Origin: Megascapheus bottae
Taxonomy: Eukaryota; Chordata; Mammalia; Rodentia; Geomyidae
Assembly: GCA_024803745.1 (NCBI GenBank)
Contig: JANJXV010000020.1
Coordinates: forward strand, 20,624,777-20,688,776
Length of the DNA: 64,000 nucleotides
Direction: 5' to 3'
Each line of letters starts with the position of its first letter. Position 1 is the first letter of the stretch. Below, piece after piece: positions 1-10,796 of this stretch. A program made the position numbers and the translations under genes. Below the pieces are notes generated by a model. It ran no database searches and had not been told where the DNA came from. It worked only from the letters and a program-made list of their open reading frames with translations.

Positions 1-108
1 CAACAGAAAATCTGAAATGACACTGTGGCTCAAAGTGGTAGAGCCTTCCTCTTGAGCTTAAAAGCACCCAGGCCCAGAGTTCAAAACTCATGACCAACAA
101 CAACAAAA
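1..108 (+). mobile_element. SINE right-half fragment (Geo-like monomer), cut by window start
   Basis: The stretch contains the hallmark right-half words of the 7SL-Geo family seen elsewhere in the window: 'ctgtggctcaaagtggtagag', a 'cttgagc' segment, then 'cccaggcccagagttcaaa' and an A-rich tail of CAA units. The left B1/7SL-like half would lie upstream of the window. Confidence 0.75.
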
Positions 109-1066
109 AAGATAACTTACAACATATTGTCCTATATAGGTAATCAAAGCATAATCCTGTTTACTATTATATCATATTACCAATATTTTTCAAGGTCAAA
201 CCTCTATGAAGAAACTGAGTTTAAAATTATCCATTATTCATTTTACAAAATTGTTTTTCTGCTAGAAATTTAAAAAAAATGATCTGAAATGTTTCCTAAA
301 GAACTAACTAGTGCTACAGTGGTCCATATGGATACTCATTTATTCAACTCTGCGATCAAATGCATGCTTGTTTGCCTAGAAACAGTATTTCTAAAACCAT
401 GATGGATTTAGTTCTCATTGAATAATGTAGCTGAATTTTTATTAAGTTTCAGTCTGTTATTAATTAGTGCTACTGGTATTCAAAATTAGATTTTGATATC
501 ATCAGCAACTGGAAACAATTGCCTCAATGAAAAAAAATAAAGGGAGCTGAGAATATCATTACTATGTTTTGGAAGATAATTTCAACTGAAAAATTAAAGA
601 GCAATAAGAAATTACCAAATAAAAGGTGGAATCATTTGTAAAGACGAACACTGACTGAAATGTTATATGCAAATAGTGAAAGACAGATTCAAATATTATT
701 CATCTCTGTTGTTTGTCTAGATTACCAAAATAAGAATATAAATATCACACTTTAAACCCTAACATGGATGAAAATAGAATGCATTTCCAAATTTGGAGAG
801 GCTTTCATTCTTGTCTAAGAAATTGGGTATATAGTATGAATTAATTAGTAAACATAATTATGCAGAGGAAGAAACAAGTAAGTGAGCAAGCAAACAAGTA
901 AGCAACCCATAAGTAAATAAGCAAGCAAACAAAGCAAGCAAATAAATTTCTTGACTCCAGGCTATCTTCTCTCATGGAAGTTGACACTCAAACTACCTAT
1001 ATTTATTTTCCTCTTTTAAAATATTTTAACTGATTGAAAACTTGATGTAGTACCAATATTCAAATT
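109..1066. other. AT-rich unique DNA, no gene seen
   Basis: I see no splice-flanked open frame, RNA gene or recognisable transposon. The only structure is a degenerate AAGC/AAAC/AAGT simple repeat at about 870-946. Confidence 0.6.
870..946 (+). repeat. Degenerate (AAGC/AAAC/AAGT)n tetranucleotide tract
   Basis: Repeated 'gcaagcaaacaagtaagc' style tetranucleotides with point changes; an old, interrupted microsatellite. No coding meaning. Confidence 0.7.
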
Positions 1067-1067
1067 G

Positions 1068-1250
1068 CTAAGGGGTCTTGGCTCCTGTCTGTAATCTTAG
1101 CTACTCAGGAGGCTGACATCTGAGGGTCACAACTAGAAACCAGCTTCAGCAGGAGAGTCTGTGAGATTCTTGTCTCCAATTAACTAACTAATAGCCAGAA
1201 GTGGAGCTGTGAAAGAGTGCTAGACTTGAGTAAGCCTGAGTTCAGGACCA
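1068..1250 (+). mobile_element. 7SL-Geo chimeric SINE, diverged
   Basis: The left half carries 7SL/B1-type words ('tgtaatcttagctactcagg', then 'ggctgacatctgaggg'), followed by the linker word 'tctccaattaactaac' and a degraded Geo-like right half ('agccagaagtggagctgtg', 'gcctgagttcagga'). Its tail runs directly into a (CA)n microsatellite. Divergence from other copies suggests an older insertion. Confidence 0.8.
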
Positions 1251-1251
1251 G

Positions 1252-1301
<50 letters not shown>

Positions 1302-1321
1302 CACACGCACACACACACACC
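1251..1321 (+). repeat. (CA)n microsatellite
   Basis: About 35 CA units with two interruptions near the 3' end. It starts exactly at the SINE tail, so it probably grew from that tail. Confidence 0.95.
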
Positions 1322-1417
1322 CCTCTTACTTGTTTTGTTTTTTTATGGCATATTTAGTTGAAAGTAACAGAAACCTAACAAAGTTATTTTGCTTTAGTTT
1401 TGTTGAAAAAGTGATGC

Positions 1418-1640
1418 ACAGCTGAGGGCAGTAGCCCAAGCCTGTAACCCTAGCTACTCTGGAGGCTGAGATCTGAAGATCAAGATTCAAAGCCAACCTG
1501 GGCACAAAAGGACCTGAGATTTTTATCTCCAATTAATCACTAAAAAATGGGAAGTGAGGCTTGGTTCAAGGGTAGGATGGTAGCCTTGAACTGAAGAGCT
1601 CAGGGACAGTGCCCAGGCCAAGTTCAAGCCCCATGACCCT
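1418..1640 (+). mobile_element. 7SL-Geo chimeric SINE
   Basis: Left half: 'gcctgtaaccctagctactc', 'ggaggctgagatctgaagat', 'ctccaattaatcac'. Right half: 'gaagtgaggcttggttcaag', 'gaagagctcagggacagtgc', 'ccaagttcaagccccatgac'. The tail leads straight into a GGAA/GAAA tract. Confidence 0.9.
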
Positions 1641-1739
1641 CAGAAAGAAAGAAAGGAAGGAAGGAAGGAAGGAAGGAAGGAAGGAAGGAAGGAAGGAAGG
1701 AAGGAAGGAAGGAAGGAAGGAAGGAAGGAAGGAAGAAAT

Positions 1740-1803
<64 letters not shown>

Positions 1804-1871
1804 AAATGAAAGAAAGAAAATGAAAGAAAGAAAGAAAGAAAGAAAGAAAGAAAATGAAAGAAAGAAAATGA

Positions 1872-1903
<32 letters not shown>
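1641..1903 (+). repeat. (GGAA)n then (GAAA)n polypurine microsatellite
   Basis: About 95 bases of near-perfect GGAA followed by about 165 bases of GAAA with periodic 'aaaatg' interruptions. It gives an artefactual Lys/Glu/Gly/Arg open frame. All purines lie on the plus strand, and the tract begins at a SINE 3' tail. Confidence 0.97.
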
Positions 1904-1906
1904 GTG

Positions 1907-2150
1907 ATGTATAGAGGAGTTGCAGTTATGTAAGTCAGGTAATGAGTATCTTTCCTTTTGAACAGTGTTATCCCCTCTCCATACTTTCCCAGAATTTCCC
2001 TGCCAACTTCCCTCCCCCTTAAGTTGTATAGTTCCTTTTCAACACAGTATCTAGTGAGCTTTACTGTTGCATTGGTTCACACTTTGTTCCACTGTTTCTG
2101 TGATTCACCTTCCCCTCCTCCAACAAGATAAACTTATATACAAAGAGTAC
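1907..2150 (-). mobile_element. L1 3' end fragment, reverse strand
   Basis: The reverse complement reads like the 3' terminal UTR of the local L1s: a GTAACTG-type segment preceded by a purine-rich G/A stretch. Forward words 'gtgatgtatagaggagttgc' and 'tcaggtaatgagtatc' recur at 22.6 and 33.97 kb. No coding part remains. Confidence 0.6.
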
Positions 2151-2417
2151 AGAAATCTAAAACAATGCTGACAGAGGGAATCAACCAAAGAAAAAAGAAA
2201 AGAAGAAAAGTCTAAGAAAAGAACCATAAACAGTACATTAAAAAGTAATTTTTAAAGAAAACTTTAACTTAGGGAATTAAAATGTCTAAAAATCAGAAGT
2301 GAATTCAATTATAGCTGGATTTTGAATATTGTCTCGAGGATCTTGGTATGTAGGTTCCCTTCCTGGAAAAAGTTTGCTCCACATGGGAGGAAAGCAGGAA
2401 GCTGACAATACTGTCTG

Positions 2418-2611
2418 TAATTTTTTTGCTAGTCCTGGGCTTGAACTCATAGCCTGAGCACTGTTCTTGGGATTTCTCAAGGCTAGCGCTCTACCACTTG
2501 AGCCACAACACCACTTCTGGCTTTTTTTCTATATATGTGGTACCATATACATAGCATGTCTTCATGCGTGAGAGGCAAGCACTCTACCTCTAGGCCAAAC
2601 TCCCAGCTCCT
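2418..2611 (-). mobile_element. IDL-Geo-like dimeric SINE, reverse strand, diverged
   Basis: In plus orientation it opens with 'tttttttgctagtcctgggc', continues 'ctctaccacttgagccacaa' and ends with 'taggccaaactcccagctcc', the reverse of the ID-like left half. The B box is degraded, which points to an older copy. Confidence 0.85.
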
Positions 2612-3420
2612 ACTGTCTGTAATTTTATTTCCTTGTGAGCCAAAGAATTGGAGACACTTTCTCCCTTGACACAATAAATCTAGAGAAAGCTGTGTAAGGT
2701 CCTGCTATGGATCATACTGATCACTTGGAGAAAATTGTAGTGGGGTCAAATGATTGCCAATGTGGAGAAAATAGAAAGGGAGAAAGAGACTGTGAGGCAG
2801 CCCCACCAAATTGCACCGAATAAATTAGCCATAGTAAAATAGCCTCAAATATCATAATATGTAAGGCATATTTGTTCGACTCTAAGAGTAGTCATTCTGT
2901 ATAACAATTTTCAGTACATTTGAGATGTGATTGTTTGCTTATGTTATTCACTTCAGTAAAAGTGCATGCATACCCCATTGCTTTTATACCAAACAGTATA
3001 AGCACTAATATAATTATGTATTTTTCAGTTTTACCTCTCAACTAGTGTTCCTCAGAAATCTTAATTCAAATCGCTCCCAACGTTACTAATTAAAGCTATA
3101 TAACTAGATGGCTGTCAACTATACAATCTTTATAAAAAAATAACATAGATACTATTACAGAATGGAAATAATCTCTAAACCTAAGATGTAAGAGCAAAAT
3201 GATGAAAGATAAGGGAAGCAATATGATCAGGATCAATGATTTAAGTCCAGACCTGGCATCATCTCATTGATATCTGATAATTATCCTTCAAAAGATACTG
3301 TTTACATTACTTTTGAAGCACCAAAAAATGTAGACTCGGAGATTAAGTGGCTCAGACAATGGCAGGCATCTAACATCACAGCTAGGTGACTGAATTTCAG
3401 GTTATCTTTTTCTATATAAA
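2612..3420. other. Unique AT-rich DNA, nothing recognised
   Basis: I see no repeat family, conserved coding frame or RNA gene in this stretch. Confidence 0.5.
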
Positions 3421-3435
3421 AGTTTAAGAATGTGG

Positions 3436-3632
3436 GGCCGGGAGTTTGGCCTAGTGGTTAAAGTGCTTGCCTAGCATGCATGAAGACCCTGGTTCGATTC
3501 CTTGGTACCACATACACAGAAAAAAGCCAGAAGTGGTGCTGAGGCTCAAGTGGTAGAGCTCTAGCCTTGAGAAAGTCCAAGGACAGTGCTCAAGCCCTGA
3601 GCTCAAGCCCAGGACTGGCAAAAAAAAAAAAA
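3436..3632 (+). mobile_element. IDL-Geo-like SINE, young, with target-site duplication
   Basis: Left half: A box 'tggcctagtgg' and perfect B box 'ggttcgattcc' (3491-3501), typical of a tRNA-derived polymerase III promoter. Right half: 'ccagaagtggtgctgaggct' to 'cccaggactggc' plus a poly-A tail. It is flanked by an exact 15-base duplication 'agtttaagaatgtgg' at 3421-3435 and 3633-3647, which fixes the borders and indicates recent L1-type target-primed insertion. Confidence 0.96.
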
Positions 3633-3649
3633 AGTTTAAGAATGTGGAC

Positions 3650-3900
3650 TGCACATGTGGTAGAGAGAGACAGAGGGAATGGCATGAAGGAGGGACGGAA
3701 AGAAGAAAAGAGGGAAACAGGGAAGAAGGAATTGAGGAAGGTGCTAAGGAAGGAAAGCATAAAGGAGGGAAAGAAGGGACAGACGACAGGAGGGAGTAAG
3801 GAAGGGATGGATTAAGGGAAGGAAATAGATACACAGAAAATGGTGACACAGACAGAAATACAGAGATACAGGTAGAGAAGGAGATAGACTGGAAATCTAT
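3650..3900 (+). repeat. Imperfect polypurine GGAA/AGAC-rich tract
   Basis: Low-complexity purine-rich DNA with many GGAA, GAAG and AGACA units lies just downstream of the SINE. The Ser/Pro/Leu-rich reverse frame here is a composition artefact. Confidence 0.8.
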
Positions 3901-4231
3901 CACAGCTCCAGAATTCCCACTGATATCATCTGAGGTAAGAGATCAGTTTGATCTCCTGTCCAACCCATTTTCCTTACCGTCTCCCACGAGGTATTATTCT
4001 TCATGGTATTCTTATGATTTGAAATTCTACCTCAGTTTCTATTTCTCAGGAAGTGTGCTCCATGGAAGCTGATAACAATGTGAGGATGAAGAATGTACAA
4101 AGGGGTTTTAACTTGAATCACCTCTTGGCAGGCTAACAGGAAGGGCCCTGCACCCAGGGATAGGTGGGTAACTGCCTCTCCAATGCATCAGTGGAACATC
4201 TCTCACTTGTGTGTAATAGGAAGAAGAGGGA

Positions 4232-4434
4232 TCTTCTTTTTTTTTTTGCCAGTCCTGGAGCTTGAACTTAGGGCCTGAGCACTGTTCTTGGGCTTTCTTA
4301 AGGCTAGCACTCTACCACTTGAGCCACAGCACCACTTTCAGCTGTTTTCTGTGCAAGTAGTACCGAAGAATCGAACCTGGGTCTTCATGCATGCTAGGCA
4401 AGCACTCTACCACTAGGTCAAACTCCCAGCCCTC
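4232..4434 (-). mobile_element. IDL-Geo-like SINE, reverse strand
   Basis: Reverse-oriented full dimer: poly-T, 'gccagtcctggagcttgaac', 'ctctaccacttgagccacag', reverse B box 'gaatcgaacct', and 'ggtcaaactcccagccct'. No clear target-site duplication was found. Confidence 0.93.
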
Positions 4435-4689
4435 CAACTTTATCTTTTTAAAGAGTAAAAAGATAGGCAGCCTATAAACAGATTGGCATTATGAAAGGCT
4501 GAAGGTCAGAAGTGGGACTAATTTAAAGAATAGCAGGGCTGGTACGTGGAGGCCGGAGTCTAGACTAGTAAATAAAACGACCCCTGCATTTTAGCTTTGA
4601 AAAAAAAAAAGAAAAGAATAGCAGGACTGAAGAAAAATCAACAGCAGAACTTTCTCCAGACTATGTATTAAAGAGCTCCCTGACTGAGA

Positions 4690-4692
4690 AAG

Positions 4693-4747
<55 letters not shown>

Positions 4748-4832
4748 CAGACAGAGAGAGAGAGACAGAGAGAGAGAGACAGAGAGAGACAGAGAGAGAG
4801 AGAGACAGAGAGAGAGACAGAGAGAGAGAGAC

Positions 4833-4903
<71 letters not shown>

Positions 4904-4972
4904 GGAGGGAGGAAGGGAGGGAGGGAGGGAGAGGGAGAGGGAAGGAGAGGGAGAGGGAGAGGGAGAGAGGGA
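4690..4972 (+). repeat. Compound (GA)n / (GACA) / (GAGG)n polypurine tract
   Basis: Nearly 280 bases of purine-dominated repeats: pure GA, GA broken by 'gacaga', pure GA again, then GAGG/GGAGA. All three reverse frames stay open as Leu/Ser runs, so none is a gene. Confidence 0.97.
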
Positions 4973-4984
4973 GGCAGGCCCACT

Positions 4985-6379
4985 TACATGAAATGGGAAC
5001 ATTCAACACAATGACCTAAGACATTTTGATTTCTTCTATCTCTTGGAACCCTCAGATTTGTAGAAGTGTTCTTTTCCTCTAGGATAAAACTACATGATTC
5101 CTTTGCAGTTTTGTTCAGAGATAAGTTAAAGGGACCTATATTGCTGGACAAAATGAAGCCCTTCAGAATTTTGTCCAGTCCTTGACATCTGGACAACAGA
5201 CATTAAGACAAAATAGTATACAGAGCACTGTTGTGTCCCCTAAGGGGAAATAAATAACATCATGAGGTCTATAGGAACCAGCTAAAATACATCAGGATGT
5301 ATTAGACAAAATTCTCCAGCTTTACTTTTTATCTAATAAATGCTAATTTTTACATCCCCTATGCTAATTCCATCTTTTTCTTACTTTACCAGAATCTTAT
5401 ACCAGAGGGAGCTGATTTGGAAATACCTACCTAAAAATGATCATTGAAGGCATGTAGGAAAATAACTTCCTGTAATACTGCATCTTCCCTTGGCTCTTCC
5501 CCCTAGAAAATTAATTACACATCAGTTCAAGTCGGTCTTGAGCTAAGTTCATAGTGGTAACTGACAAGCTATGGGATTTTCAAAGAACTTGGTAGCAGAA
5601 AATCAGGATTCATATGGGAAGTTGGTTTTACTCAGCAGGAGCTGTGTAAAAATCTCACATAACATGAGCGAAAACTTTCGTTTTAAAGGCCACACTTGAT
5701 ATAAATTTATAATACCTAAAGTACTCATAAATTTTAGAGCCTTCTAAGTAGTTTCAGATTTATAGACATAAAAGGTACTCAGTCATGTTCATAGTTTTTG
5801 AGTTTCTCATCTACCACCATTGTTGACGATATGATGACTTTAATATTGTCTTGGCTGGGAGAAGATATTTGAAAGAGCATAATCATTTATAAATAATTGC
5901 ATTCCATTTTACAGACATGAAAATGAATACTCTGGACCTGAGAATTTCTGTAAGTACAGTATTACAAAGCTTTCCAATCATCCATAGTAATCATCCTTTA
6001 ATTGTAATGCAAGGTGAATAGCTTTTATTCCAATAGGCAAAGTGCTACATGCTAACGAGCATCATGTAAGTGTCCTGATGAGCTCACATTTTCTGAACAA
6101 AATGAAATCTTGGGTGAGTTCTTCCAATAACCTTTCTTTGTTGAAAGTTTGGGAAGTTATTAAAAAAGAAAAAAAAAGAGGAAAGGGGCCAAAATTCATG
6201 ATTGCCAGAAAGGAAAAGGTTTTATTCAAACTGATAGCACCACAGGAAAGTATTTTTTCTACCTCCAATAGGAAAGCATTTCTCTGTAATGAGTGAGTTT
6301 TCATAGAATGGACCCAGATGCTCTCCAGTAGACTTAATTTATAAACACATGCTCAAAATAATAGGGGAAAAGGAAAGAG
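4985..6379. other. Unique DNA, possible MIR trace near 5895-5950
   Basis: No exon or RNA gene is recognised. Around 5905 the words 'ccattttacagacatgaaaa' resemble the reverse 3' part of MIR, but the match is too short to call. Confidence 0.5.
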
Positions 6380-6486
6380 CAGGGCGTGGTGTTGTATACT
6401 TTCAGTCCCAGGATTTGGTGGCTGAGGCAGGAGGATCATTAGATGGACTCCAGCCTGGACTACATAGCCAGATTCTGTTTAAAAAG
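6380..6486 (+). mobile_element. B1-like 7SL-derived SINE monomer
   Basis: 'gcagggcgtggtgttgtata', 'ggctgaggcaggaggatcat' and 'agcctggactacatagccag' follow the B1/Alu-left consensus order and end in an A-rich tail. Unlike the chimeric family, no Geo-like half follows. Confidence 0.88.
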
Positions 6487-6531
6487 TAATGAAAACAAAA
6501 TAAAGCTCAAAAAGGAAAGAAAATAAAAAGA

Positions 6532-6712
6532 AGACAGGGAGGAAGGAAGGAAGGAAGGAAGGAAGGAAGGAAGGAAGGAAGGAAGGAAGGAAGGAAGGAA
6601 GGAAGGACAAAAAGAAGAAGTGAAAAAACTAAAAAAACAAAAAAAGAGAAGAAGGGAGAGAGGGAAGAAAGAGAAGGAAAGAAGGAAGGAAGGAGAAACA
6701 AAATAAAATATG
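6532..6712 (+). repeat. (GGAA)n polypurine microsatellite and purine-rich flank
   Basis: A near-pure GGAA array (about 6538-6606) is followed by AAAGAAG-type purine-rich DNA. It lies just downstream of the B1 tail. The Pro/Ser/Phe-rich reverse frame is an artefact. Confidence 0.95.
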
Positions 6713-6839
6713 GTATCTCCTCTTCACCTGGTTGAATATTTTCATGACATAACCATTTTATTTCCAAAGGTCAAAAATATCACAAAGTTTTCCTGTCATA
6801 CTCTCTATTTTGCTGTTGAAACCTAAAATCATAATTGAA

Positions 6840-6930
6840 GGCCGGGCATGGTGACTTAAGCCTGTAATCCAACTTTGGGAGGCACAGATAGGATTTTAGT
6901 TCAGTGCTGACCTGGTCCTAAAATCTTATG
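6840..6930 (+). mobile_element. B1-like SINE fragment
   Basis: Starts 'ggccgggcatggtgacttaa' and continues 'gcctgtaatccaactttggg', the classic 7SL-derived start. It is truncated and abuts another SINE. Confidence 0.85.
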
Positions 6931-7150
6931 AAATTCAACTGGGCACTAATGACTCACCTCTGTAATCTTAGCTACCATGAGGCTCAGACATGAAGGATCT
7001 TAGTTTAAAGCCAGCCTTAGCAGAAAATCTGCCAAAATCCTTCTCAAATTGATAAGAAAAAAATGTTAGACTGGAGGCATGGCTCAAGTGGTAAAGTGCC
7101 ATGCTAAAAAGTTTGAAGTCTTAATAACTGAGCCAGTGCTTGATGTGAAT
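6931..7150 (+). mobile_element. 7SL-derived chimeric SINE, older variant
   Basis: The left half is 7SL-like ('ctctgtaatcttagctacca'). The right half has 'gactggaggcatggctcaag' and 'tggtaaagtgcc', a variant also seen at 14.96-15.2 kb, which suggests a distinct older subfamily. Confidence 0.75.
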
Positions 7151-7530
7151 TAGCACTACTTTAACTAGAGCGGTAGTGACAATAGAGTCCAGAATTTGAA
7201 ATTAAGAATGGATTAAAAGAACTGCTGACCAGAATGTCATAAGAAATTATTGAGGAGAATTAGTTTAGAACTTTTGGGGATTAGAACAGAATATATGGAC
7301 TCAGGAAATAAATTTCTTGTATTAAAGAGACTGTCTTTGGGGACATTATCAGTTCCTGGGGGAAATGAGCTGATACTAGAATAATAGAAGAGATTTTTCT
7401 ATCTAATTTAGTAGGTGAATATTGATTCTGTTAGCAAGAAAGATAAGAGACTTTGATTTAGTTTTAGGTCAAGGAGTATAGGATACATGCATTAGAGTCA
7501 CATAGAAACAGCTAATTAGAAATTAAAGTC
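7151..7530. other. Unique DNA, nothing recognised
   Basis: AT-rich sequence between SINEs with no identifiable feature. Confidence 0.5.
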
Positions 7531-7534
7531 CTAA

Positions 7535-7620
7535 CTTTGCGCAGTGACTCAAGACTATAATTCTAGCTTATAGGGAGGCAGAGGGAGGGGATTACAGTTC
7601 AAGGACAATCAAATCAAAAG
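7535..7620 (+). mobile_element. B1-like SINE fragment, diverged
   Basis: 'gcgcagtgactcaagactat', 'aattctagctta' and 'gggaggcagagggagg' follow the 7SL-derived order with several substitutions. Confidence 0.6.
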
Positions 7621-7785
7621 GAATTTTATGCAAGTCCATTTTGATATATGGCTGGTATACAACACAAGTATGAGGATCATAGTCTCAGACATAAAGTGTG
7701 ACTTTACTTCAAAAATAACCATTAAAAAGGGACTGGAAATGGTGGAAATGCTAGAGTACTATCAAGGCCTTGAGGTAAAACTCAT

Positions 7786-8025
7786 AAACTGGGACCAGTG
7801 GCTCACATCTGTAATCCTAGCTACTCAAGAAGCTGAGGTTTGAGGATCAAGTTTCAAAGCCAGCCTGGACACTAAAGTCCATGTGACTTATCTCCAATTA
7901 ACCACTAGAAAACTGGGAGTGGCACTGTGGCTCAAGGGGTAGAACACTAGCCCTGAGCTGAAGAGCTCAGGCACAGTGCCTATGCCTGGAGTTCAAGTCC
8001 CACAGCTGACAAAAAAAGACGAAAA
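7786..8025 (+). mobile_element. 7SL-Geo chimeric SINE, well preserved
   Basis: Left half: 'ccagtggctcacatctgtaa', 'tcctagctactcaagaagct', and linker 'tctccaattaaccactagaa'. Right half: 'gggagtggcactgtggctca', 'gaagagctcaggcacagtgc' and 'ggagttcaagtcccacagct', with an A-rich tail. A good reference copy for the family. Confidence 0.93.
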
Positions 8026-8030
8026 AACTT

Positions 8031-8080
8031 GTCATCAATCATCATCATCATTATCATCATCACCATCATCATCATCAGTT
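8031..8080 (+). repeat. (CAT)n microsatellite
   Basis: Imperfect CAT/ATC trinucleotide array immediately after the SINE tail. Confidence 0.9.
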
Positions 8081-8190
8081 TATTTAGGACTTGGAGTGTG
8101 TTGTGATATATATGCGGATGCCACTAATCCAGATAAGGGAAGTAGGAAGTAGAAGACATTTCAAATTTATTTATTTTTTTAATTTTTTTT

Positions 8191-8384
8191 TTCTTGCCAG
8201 TCCTGGGCTTGGGCTCAGGGCCTGAGCACTGTCCTTGGACTTTCTCAAGGCTTAGCACTCTACCACTTGAGCCTCAGCACCACTTCCAGCTTTTTTTTTT
8301 CTATGTATGTGGTACCGAGGAATCGAACCTGGGTCTTCGTGCATGCTAGGCAAGCACTCTACCAGTAGGCCAAACTCCCAGCCC
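8191..8384 (-). mobile_element. IDL-Geo-like SINE, reverse strand, with target-site duplication
   Basis: Full reverse dimer with reverse B box 'gaatcgaacct'. The flanking duplication 'tcaaatttattt' is present at 8161-8172 and 8385-8396, with an extended T-rich tail between the first copy and the element. Confidence 0.93.
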
Positions 8385-8399
8385 TCAAATTTATTTTTT

Positions 8400-9990
8400 T
8401 AATACTTGAAATTTGGGGTATAGGCAGAAGAAGAGGGGATAGGACAAGTGTCTATTGAGAGGAAAGGGGAGGAGATTCTGAGTCATACATATTGTAGATC
8501 ATCAGGCTTTTAACACAAAAGGAAAGTCCACTCCAATTGTAAAACTACTGTCATTTCTTCTAAATCATCTCTCTACTAATACTAATCAAATATGAGCAAA
8601 CCAGAAATAAACTATATGGAATTCTCCTTGATAATACAACCAAGCCCAAATGACCAATTTTCAAAAATGGTAATGTAAGAAGTTGCTTAGAAAATACACA
8701 GAAAATCACCAGATAATGTCAACATCATTCAACAATAACACCTCAGTGCATGTCTCCATCAAGGAGCTATTTATATAGCTTTGGTTCAGACACCACCAAG
8801 ACAATTTTAAAACTTGTTACCCTATTTTGTTTCCTCTTTTGGAATTTTCTCTGGTAGAGGTTTACTGCCAAAAAAATTTCTAGTCATTAATAATACCTTT
8901 CGGTATTATTATAATATCACTTGAGAAATTGGATACCATATGCCTATGGAGAAATTATACACATGGGGAGAAAATAAAAATATGCTCCATCCACTTGAAC
9001 GTTGATTAGCGTTAGAGAGCAATAACAAAACGCTTAACTGAAAATGCCTGCATTTGTTTTTCTGTGAGATATTCTGGAATACCTTTGTTCTTCACATTTC
9101 CCATTTATCAGCAAAAGGAGGAGGGAAGTCAGACCTTTAGCACAATAGTTCAAGGACAAGGAAATGATTAAAATTTGAGTACATTGGAAGACAAGAGTCA
9201 ACTTCATGGCAAACAATTTGATCCCTTAGCACTGGGTAGTTTAGTAACAAATAATTAAAATACTGATTGTAATATACAATCCATTTATTAAAAATTCCAC
9301 TTCAGGGATTTATTTTGTCCCTAAGGATTTGAAGTGAACTTTCTGTTCTTCATTGTTATTCAGACTATGAGGCTTTGGGGGATAATCAGTTCATTAGCAA
9401 GACTTAAGAAATGACCCTCACATCACTTTCTCTGTTTGGTTTTGCAAAGGTCATAATGCAAATGGGTACACTCCTCACCCAGACAAGCAAAGAGAAATGG
9501 CCTGAAACCTGACAAGGCTTGTGCCTCTGTGACAGGTTCTGACCTGCTTTTCACAAAGAAAGCCCTGGTTTTAGAGAGGTACACACAAAGGGGCTGCCAG
9601 GAAGGAAACAGAGCCAGAGGAAGCAGCCCTTAAGAAACAGAGGTAGAGGAAATATCAGGCCATGTTTCTGTATTAATCGCATGATATCATAAATCACAGT
9701 TTAATATAGCAAATACACTTCCACATTTTCAATATCTGCACATAGTTTTCATAAATATTCAAAACATGACCCACTTATCTTAGCCCACAGGACAAATTCA
9801 ACCAAATAATCTCTGCCATCAGAAAATATAACCTATTATGGAACTTCTCAACTGATGATGAGGGCAGATGAACAGATGAAAACAGTGAAATGAAATTTGA
9901 AACTACATCTTATCTGTGGATTACTGCTAACCCTGTCCTGATCTATAATGGCAAAGTTAGACTAAGTTACTGCCATTGTTTTTATATATA
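8400..9990. other. Unique DNA, no gene supported
   Basis: About 1.6 kb without a recognised repeat. A slightly GC-richer patch at about 9470-9660 has no open frame with convincing protein character; I cannot assign it. Confidence 0.5.
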
Positions 9991-9994
9991 AATA

Positions 9995-10250
9995 TATATA
10001 TATTATTTTTTATTGTTGGGGTAATGTATAGAGAGGTTACAGTTATATTCTCCAGGTAGTAGGCACATTACTTCTCACACATTGATACCTACCATTCTTT
10101 AGAACACACATCTAAACTTCCTATGACCATTTTTCCACACTTCTCCATAGAAATTTAAATGGTGCACCTTTATCCACATCATGAACATAATTCTCTACCT
10201 TGTCCTTTAATTTCAATATTTCAAATAACAATTATACTAGTATTTTTATA
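9995..10250 (-). mobile_element. L1 3' end fragment, reverse strand
   Basis: 'ttattgttggggtaatgtat', 'gagaggttacagttatattc' and 'attacttctcacacattgat' are the reverse of the local L1 tail (GTAATGCACC, GTAACCC and AATAAAA region). Only 3' UTR is present. Confidence 0.72.
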
Positions 10251-10261
10251 TTAAAGATAGA

Positions 10262-10490
10262 TGGAGACTGGTGCGCTGGCTCATGTCTGCAATCCTAGCT
10301 ACTCAGAAGGCTGAGATCTGAGGATCGCAGTTCAAAGCCAACCCAGGTCAAAAAGTCCCCATGAAACCCTTATCTCCAATTAACTGTCCAAAAAGTGGAA
10401 GTTCTGCTGTTCTTCAAGTGATAGGGTACTAGCTTTGAGCACAAAGAGGCTTAAGGACATGACTACAAGTCTCATAATTGACAAAAGAAA
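10262..10490 (+). mobile_element. 7SL-Geo chimeric SINE
   Basis: 'ggagactggtgcgctggctc', 'tgcaatcctagctactcaga' and 'ctccaattaactgtcc' are followed by a diverged Geo-like half with 'ttcaagtgatagggtactag' and an A-rich tail. Confidence 0.9.
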
Positions 10491-10796
10491 AAAAATAGAT
10501 GAATGCAAAAATGGATTCAGAAGCAGCTAAAAATCAGGGGAGAACAAATGCATTCAATTACAGAAGCAACGAAAAATCAGAAGAAATTCTTTAAATAGTT
10601 ATTTCATATTCTATTTTAAAAATCCTAGGACAATTGAATAAATTAATTATTGAACAAGAGTTAAGGAGAGAGTGACACTTTCAAGTTTATTGTGAAATAT
10701 TTTAGAGTCAAAACTCAGTTTAATGCATATTATTACAAAATTCTTGTACCCATCCTTCTTTTAGTTTGAAGAATAAAAATGTAAAAAGACTGAGGA

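Noticed and set aside
1609..1809. Open frame rich in Lys, Glu, Gly and Arg
   Set aside because: It is the translation of the GGAA/GAAA microsatellite; there is no complexity beyond the repeat.
3436..3510. Possible tRNA gene (A and B boxes both perfect)
   Set aside because: It sits in the left half of a SINE with a poly-A tail and target-site duplication, and the same sequence recurs many times in the window.
3451..3903. 150-codon minus-strand open frame
   Set aside because: It consists of a translated SINE plus a polypurine tract.
4591..5009. Three overlapping minus-strand frames of Leu/Ser repeats
   Set aside because: All three frames of a GA repeat are open; this is the signature of a dinucleotide array, not a gene.
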